Of a stretch of DNA of 64,000 nt, positions 59,996 through 64,000 are shown piece by piece; position 1 is the stretch's first letter; each line of letters begins with the position of its first letter. The stretch is taken from assembly GCA_000824845.1 (NCBI GenBank), contig CCNC01000143.1, positions 62,001 through 126,000 of the forward strand. Direction: 5' to 3'. The notes beneath the pieces are model-generated. The model was not told the origin of the DNA and made no database searches. It saw only the letters and a list, made by a program, of their open reading frames with translations. The stretch comes from Mesorhizobium sp. ORS 3359. GTDB lineage: Bacteria > Pseudomonadota > Alphaproteobacteria > Rhizobiales > Rhizobiaceae. The translations under genes and the position numbers were made by a program.

Positions 59996-61393
59996 TCAGT
60001 GGTCCATGGCCTTGACGATCTCTTCCGTCATCTTCTTGGCGTCGCCGAGCAGCATCATGGTGCCGTCCTTGTAGAACAGCGTGTTGTCGATGCCGGCATA
60101 GCCGGAGCCGAGCGAGCGCTTGACGAAGAGGCAGGTGCGGGCCTTGTCGACGTCGAGGATCGGCATGCCGTAGATGGGGCTGCTCTTGTCGTCGCGCGCG
60201 GACGGGTTGGTGACGTCGTTGGCGCCGATGACATAGGCGACGTCGGCCTGCGCGAACTCGGAGTTGATGTCCTCGAGCTCGAACACCTCGTCGTAAGGCA
60301 CGTTGGCCTCAGCCAAAAGGACGTTCATATGGCCGGGCATGCGGCCGGCGACCGGATGGATGGCGTATTTGACCTCGACGCCGTTGGCCTTGAGCTTATC
60401 GGCCATTTCGCGCAGCGCATGCTGCGCCTGTGCGACCGCCATACCGTAGCCCGGCACGATGATGACCTTCTGCGCGTTCATCATCAGATAGGCCGCGTCG
60501 TCGGCCGAGCCCTGCTTGACGGTGCGCTCGATGCCGTCGTCGGCAGTCGCGGCCGTCTCGCCGCCGAAGCCGCCGAGGATGACCGAGATGAAAGAGCGGT
60601 TCATGCCCTTGCACATGATGTAGGACAGGATCGCGCCGGACGAGCCGACCAGCGCGCCGGTGATGATCAGCGCCAGGTTGCCGAGGGTGAAGCCAAGCGC
60701 TGCCGCCGCCCAGCCCGAATAGGAATTCAGCATCGATACCACGACTGGCATGTCGGCGCCGCCGATCGGGATGATGAGCAGCACGCCGAGCACCAGCGAG
60801 GCGGCGACGATCAGCCAGAAGACGAGCTTGGACTCCGTGGTGACCAGAAGCACGATCAGCACCACCAGGGCGACGCCGAGGACGATGTTGATGAGGTGGC
60901 GGCCGCCGATCATGATCGGCTTGCCGGACATGCGGCCGTCGAGCTTGAGGAAGGCGATGACCGAGCCGGTGAAGGTGATGGCGCCGATGGCCACGCCGAG
61001 GCTCATCTCGACCAGCGCCTGGGCATGGATGTCGCCCGCCGTGCCGATGCCGAAGCTTTCGGGCGCATAGATGGCGGCCGCGGCCACCATCACGGCGGCG
61101 AAGCCGACGAGCGAATGGAAGGCGGCGACCAGCTGCGGCATCGAGGTCATGGCGATGCGGCGCGCGGTGACGGCGCCGATGCCGCCGCCGATGGCGAGGC
61201 CGAGCACGATCAGGCCGAAGCGGCCGGCAGAGGGGGTCGCCAGCGCCAGCGTGGTGGCGATGGCAATGCCCATGCCGATCATGCCGTAGAGATTGCCCTG
61301 GCGGCTGGTGGTGGGGTGCGAGAGGCCGCGCAGCGCCAGGATGAACAGGATGCCGGAGACGAGATAGAGGAAGGAAGCGAGATTGACGGTCAC
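59996..61393 (-). CDS. pntB: NAD(P) transhydrogenase subunit beta
   Basis: This 465-residue membrane protein forms the beta part of the proton-pumping transhydrogenase. About nine transmembrane helices occupy residues 5-290 and the C-terminal third is the NADP-binding domain, with GYGMAVAQAQHALREMAD near residue 315, HPVAGRMPGHMNVLLAEANVPYD near 348 and IGANDVTNPSARDDKSSPIYGMPIL near 390. GTG at 61393 has GAAGG upstream; the longer frame enters pntAB. It is the last gene of the pntAA-pntAB-pntB operon that makes NADPH from NADH. Confidence 0.95.
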   Translation of the reverse strand: MTVNLASFLYLVSGILFILALRGLSHPTTSRQGNLYGMIGMGIAIATTLALATPSAGRFGLIVLGLAIGGGIGAVTARRIAMTSMPQLVAAFHSLVGFAAVMVAAAAIYAPESFGIGTAGDIHAQALVEMSLGVAIGAITFTGSVIAFLKLDGRMSGKPIMIGGRHLINIVLGVALVVLIVLLVTTESKLVFWLIVAASLVLGVLLIIPIGGADMPVVVSMLNSYSGWAAAALGFTLGNLALIITGALVGSSGAILSYIMCKGMNRSFISVILGGFGGETAATADDGIERTVKQGSADDAAYLMMNAQKVIIVPGYGMAVAQAQHALREMADKLKANGVEVKYAIHPVAGRMPGHMNVLLAEANVPYDEVFELEDINSEFAQADVAYVIGANDVTNPSARDDKSSPIYGMPILDVDKARTCLFVKRSLGSGYAGIDNTLFYKDGTMMLLGDAKKMTEEIVKAMDH

Positions 61394-61394
61394 G

Positions 61395-61817
61395 TCACTT
61401 TTCCTTCTTCTTGTACATGGCGAGCATGCGCTGGGTGACCAGGAAGCCGCCGAAGATGTTGACCGAGACCAGCACCAGCGCAACGAAGCCGAAGCCTGCG
61501 GCGAGGCCGGAAGCGGCAATGCCGACGGCAAGCAGCGCGCCGACGACGATGACGGAAGAGATGGCGTTGGTGACGGCCATCAGCGGCGTGTGCAGCGCCG
61601 GCGTCACCGACCAGACGACATAATAGCCGACGAAGATCGCCAGCACGAAGATGGCGAAGCGGAAGACGAAGGGATCGATGGCGCCGCCCGAGAGCGCATG
61701 CGCGGCATTGCCGGCCGCCTCGGCGCCTGCAGGCGCGCTGGCCAGATCCTGCACCGCCAGCCGCACCGCGGCGGTCGCCTGGTCGAGTTGGTCGAGGGCT
61801 TTCTGCAAGGCGTCCAT
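61395..61817 (-). CDS. pntAB: NAD(P) transhydrogenase subunit alpha part 2
   Basis: This 140-residue protein is the membrane portion of the alpha subunit, made as a separate chain as in Rhodospirillum. A 60-residue Ala-rich start leads into VFRFAIFVLAIFVGYYVVW (residues 51-69) and three more helices ending in MYKKKEK. PALHTPLMAVTNAISSVIVVG near 73-93 is the conserved segment. Its ATG overlaps the pntAA stop (TGATG), and pntB begins just after its stop. Confidence 0.93.
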   Translation of the reverse strand: MDALQKALDQLDQATAAVRLAVQDLASAPAGAEAAGNAAHALSGGAIDPFVFRFAIFVLAIFVGYYVVWSVTPALHTPLMAVTNAISSVIVVGALLAVGIAASGLAAGFGFVALVLVSVNIFGGFLVTQRMLAMYKKKEK

Positions 61818-63070
61818 CACGCGGTCCCCTTAGGCTTGGCTGAGGCCTTCTTCTTTGCCGCCGGCTTGGCGTCGGCGGCATCGGCCACCATGGTCGTCGC
61901 CGGAATGGCCGCCGGCTCGGTGCGCGGCTCCTCCGCCGCCTTGGCGAAGTTCGGATGCACCACCTTGCCGCCATCGGTCAGCATCGTCGCCTTGACCAGT
62001 TCGTCGTCGCGCTTGATGGCGAGTTGCTTCGTCGCCTTGTCGACCATCGTCTCGAGGAAGGCGTAGAGGTTCTTGGCGTAGAGAAGCGAGGCGGAGGCCG
62101 CGACACGACCAGGCACGTTGAGATGGCCGACGATCTTGACGCCGTTCTCGGTCGTCACGACCCTACCGGGAACCGCGCCCTCGACATTGCCGCCGCGCTC
62201 GACGGCGAGATCGACGATCACCGAGCCCGGCTTCATCGAGGCGACCATGGCGGCCGAGACCAGCTTCGGCGCCGGCCGTCCTGGGATCAGCGCGGTGGTG
62301 ATGACGATGTCCTGCTTGGCGATGTGCTCGGCAGTCAGCGCCGCCTGCTTGGCCTGATATTCCTTCGACATTTCCTTGGCGTAGCCGCCGGCCGTCTCGG
62401 CCGCCTTGAACTCTTCGTCCTCGACCGCCAGGAACTTAGCGCCGAGCGACTGCACCTGCTCCTTCACCGCCGGGCGCACGTCGGTGGCGGTGACCACGGC
62501 GCCGAGACGGCGCGCGGTGGCGATCGCCTGCAGGCCGGCGACGCCGACGCCCATGATAAAAGTTTTCGCCGCCGGCACGGTGCCAGCCGCGGTCATCATC
62601 ATCGGCAGGGCGCGGTCATATTCGGACGCGGCGTCGATCACCGCCTGGTAGCCGGCAAGGTTGGCCTGCGAGGACAGCACGTCCATCACCTGCGCGCGGG
62701 TGATGCGCGGCATGAATTCCATGGAGAAGGCGGTGATGCCGGCCTTGGCCATGGCGGCCACGGCGGCATCGTTGCCATAGGGGTCCATGATGGCGATGAC
62801 GGCGGCGCCCGGCTTGTAGCCCTTCAGCTCGGCATCCGTCGGTCGGCGCACTTTCAGCACCACGTCGGCCTTCTTGGCGTCGGCCGCCGTGCCGATCGCG
62901 GCACCCACCGCGGCAAAATCCTGGTCGGGGATGCGGGAGCCGAGACCGGCGCCCTTCTCGACGATCACGTCGAAGCCGAGACCAGCCAGACGTTTGACCG
63001 TCTCCGGCGAGGCCGCGACGCGCGGCTCGTTCGGGTCAAGCTCACGAGGGATGAACACTATTTGTCCCAC
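61817..63070 (-). CDS. pntAA: NAD(P) transhydrogenase subunit alpha part 1
   Basis: This 417-residue soluble protein binds NAD(H). The alanine-dehydrogenase-like N-terminus is IPRELDPNEPRVAASPETV near residues 5-23, the nucleotide loop is GVGVAGLQAIATARRLGAVV near 176-195, and the mobile loop is in the region of residue 225-240. A low-complexity Lys/Ala/Pro tail ends the chain. GTG at 63070 has AAAGGA upstream, while an in-frame ATG 12 codons earlier lacks one. Operon with pntAB and pntB. Confidence 0.95.
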   Translation of the reverse strand: MGQIVFIPRELDPNEPRVAASPETVKRLAGLGFDVIVEKGAGLGSRIPDQDFAAVGAAIGTAADAKKADVVLKVRRPTDAELKGYKPGAAVIAIMDPYGNDAAVAAMAKAGITAFSMEFMPRITRAQVMDVLSSQANLAGYQAVIDAASEYDRALPMMMTAAGTVPAAKTFIMGVGVAGLQAIATARRLGAVVTATDVRPAVKEQVQSLGAKFLAVEDEEFKAAETAGGYAKEMSKEYQAKQAALTAEHIAKQDIVITTALIPGRPAPKLVSAAMVASMKPGSVIVDLAVERGGNVEGAVPGRVVTTENGVKIVGHLNVPGRVAASASLLYAKNLYAFLETMVDKATKQLAIKRDDELVKATMLTDGGKVVHPNFAKAAEEPRTEPAAIPATTMVADAADAKPAAKKKASAKPKGTA

Positions 63071-63155
63071 CGGACGATCCTTTCGGCTGGAACCTTGATT
63101 ACGCAAGGCGTCGGCCGGACGTCCGGCGACGTCGAGGGCGATGGGCTTGGGAAGT

Positions 63156-63380
63156 CTACCGCAGAATGAGAGTGCCGATGGCCGTGATCAGGATGAACAC
63201 GATGAGGCCCGAGAAGAAGCCGCCGACGAAGAAGCCGAAGGCCATGGCGATGAGGATGGCGGCGCAGACCAGCGAGCCGTATTTGGCTAGGCCGAGGAAG
63301 GCCTTATAGGTGCGATCGTGCTCGGCATAGTCCATCTGCGCGCCAAGCTCGACCGGACCGGCGGGCGTGTGATCAGCCAT
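63156..63380 (-). CDS. aa3-type cytochrome c oxidase subunit IV
   Basis: This 74-residue protein matches the bacterial aa3 oxidase subunit IV family (COX4 type pfam07835). MDYAEHDRTYKAFLGLAKYG near residues 16-35 is the conserved amphipathic part and is followed by two membrane helices (residues 36-72). ATG at 63380 begins MADHTPAG; an in-frame start 11 codons earlier lacks a ribosome site. It lies 85 bases upstream of the pnt operon in the same direction, an order common in this group. Confidence 0.88.
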   Translation of the reverse strand: MADHTPAGPVELGAQMDYAEHDRTYKAFLGLAKYGSLVCAAILIAMAFGFFVGGFFSGLIVFILITAIGTLILR

Positions 63381-63527
63381 GGAAGTACCCCTTCGAAAAA
63401 GCCTTTGAGGCACATAGCGAAAAGCCGAACCAAGAGCAATGGCGCTATTGCCGCACAGCCTGCGACAACAGCCTCAAATGAAAGTTGAAATTGAACGGCG
63501 CGCGCTCGCCCGCGCGGCAAGGGGACT

Positions 63528-63677
63528 TCAGCCGGCGAGTTGGGGAAAAAGGCCGAGCAGGCCGACGACGATCAGGTAAAGCGCGACGATGTAGTTGAGG
63601 AGCCGCGGCATCACCAGGATCAGCACGCCGGCGATCAGCGAGATCAGCGGCGTCAGCGCGATTGAATGAATGGTCAT
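63528..63677 (-). CDS. DUF3096 small membrane protein
   Basis: This 49-residue peptide (MTIHSIALTPLISLIAGVLI onwards) has two hydrophobic helices joined by MPRLLNY, and matches the DUF3096 pattern as I recall it. ATG at 63677 has an AAAGGA site 7 bases upstream and the frame ends with TGA at 63528. It is too short for standard ORF cut-offs. It lies between the partial gene at the right edge and the oxidase subunit gene. Function unknown. Confidence 0.8.
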   Translation of the reverse strand: MTIHSIALTPLISLIAGVLILVMPRLLNYIVALYLIVVGLLGLFPQLAG

Positions 63678-63736
63678 GTCGCAATCCTTTCACTTGACAG
63701 GCGATCGCCCGTCAGACGGCTGCGAAGCTTGTCGTT

Positions 63737-63781
63737 ATGCAATTCCGGCCGGAAAAGCGCTCACACTTTCCTGGAATCGCT
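63737..63781 (-). repeat. AGCAATTCC palindromic repeat, copy 5 (degenerate)
   Basis: The minus strand reads AGCGATTCCAGGAAAGTGTGAGCGCTTTTCC and ends GGAATTGCAT, a slightly changed copy of the family with one base deleted in the middle. It lies between the DUF3096 gene and the partial gene at the edge. Confidence 0.8.
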
Positions 63782-63820
63782 TGCTAACGCCGCAGCCGGC
63801 AAAAGGTTCATGGCCTGCGT

Positions 63821-64000
63821 TCAGGCAGCGGCGCGATAGTATTTCGCCGTCGGCACTATGGAGAGGGGCGTCAGCCGGTTGATGGCCGGATTGCCGAACA
63901 TCAGACGCTGCTCCATCGGCGTCGATCTGAAGAACGGCAATCGTTTGAGCGTCAGGCGCATGTTTTCGCCGGCCGGAATTTCGAACAGTGCGAGCGGGGG
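63821..64000 (-). CDS. C-terminal 59 residues of an unrecognised protein
   Basis: The minus strand holds an open frame entering from the right edge and ending with TGA at 63821. The last residues include MRLTLKRLPFFRSTPMEQRLMFGNPAINRLTPLSIVPTA in parts (only short pieces are quoted: KRLPFFRSTP, NPAINRLTPLSI, KYYRAAA). Codon use fits a real gene and the palindromic repeat starts 40 bases after the stop. No family was recognised from this fragment. Confidence 0.5.
   Translation of the reverse strand, partial: PPLALFEIPAGENMRLTLKRLPFFRSTPMEQRLMFGNPAINRLTPLSIVPTAKYYRAAA

Overview
The window looks like chromosomal DNA of a high-GC alphaproteobacterium in the Hyphomicrobiales (Rhizobiales), most likely Mesorhizobium or a close Phyllobacteriaceae relative. 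The main grounds are the gene order TIGR02300 - aroA - cmk - rpsA, a class II AroA very close to the Agrobacterium CP4 enzyme, the pntAA-pntAB-pntB plus aa3 oxidase subunit IV block, dense sugar and amino-acid ABC transporters, and rhizobial-type palindromic intergenic repeats. The assignment rests on recognised protein sequences, not on a database search.

Layout. 1-3419: a DeoR-like regulator (start only) diverges from a class II aldolase, an FGGY sugar kinase and a HAD-IIA phosphatase. 3420-9776 (minus): an operon of a FadR-type regulator, a PLP-dependent Cys/Met-type enzyme and a CUT1 sugar ABC transporter, with a block of palindromic repeats after the binding-protein gene. 9895-11650: two DJ-1/PfpI-domain proteins, one free-standing and one fused to an AraC DNA-binding domain, diverge from each other. 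11734-18253: an AraFGH-type transporter with a sugar dehydrogenase-like SDR diverges from a FadR-type regulator and D-galactonate dehydratase. 18282-18941: a DUF2161 nuclease-fold protein. 19008-30225: a locus for oxidative L-fucose (or related 6-deoxysugar) breakdown, made of a ten-gene minus-strand operon (CUT1 transporter, enolase-superfamily enzyme, mutarotase, Gfo/Idh/MocA oxidoreductase, MaoC protein, keto-deoxyfuconate dehydrogenase-like SDR, L-fuconate dehydratase) and a divergent IclR regulator and L-fuconolactonase. 30235-39124: a CUT2 transporter whose usual tandem ATPase is split into two genes, together with a leaderless binding-protein-like gene, a CaiB/BaiF CoA-transferase and a MaoC paralogue without its catalytic His; a beta-propeller lactonase lies divergently.

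39138-44698 is the housekeeping core: a lipoprotein-like ORF next to tRNA-Ala(GGC), a TIGR02300 acidic protein, aroA, cmk and rpsA. A DUF6881 domain sits between aroA and cmk, starts on the aroA stop codon (GTGA) and reads without a stop into cytidylate kinase. This is the most unusual object in the window. 44834-53655 groups an SDR, a 2-ketoarginine decarboxylase-like TPP enzyme, a TetR regulator, a dimethylarginine dimethylaminohydrolase-like enzyme, a polar amino-acid ABC transporter and an Ldh/DpkA-family reductase, which together suggest use of arginine or methylarginine. 54027-64000 holds an NDUFA9-like protein, a cytochrome P450, an FMN reductase, gyrB, the pnt transhydrogenase operon, oxidase subunit IV, a DUF3096 membrane peptide and the C-terminal end of an unrecognised protein.

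Five copies of an approximately 46-bp palindromic repeat lie between 44771 and 63781; one supplies the end of a tetR gene and another lies just before a permease start. No CRISPR array, insertion sequence, rRNA or phage gene was seen.
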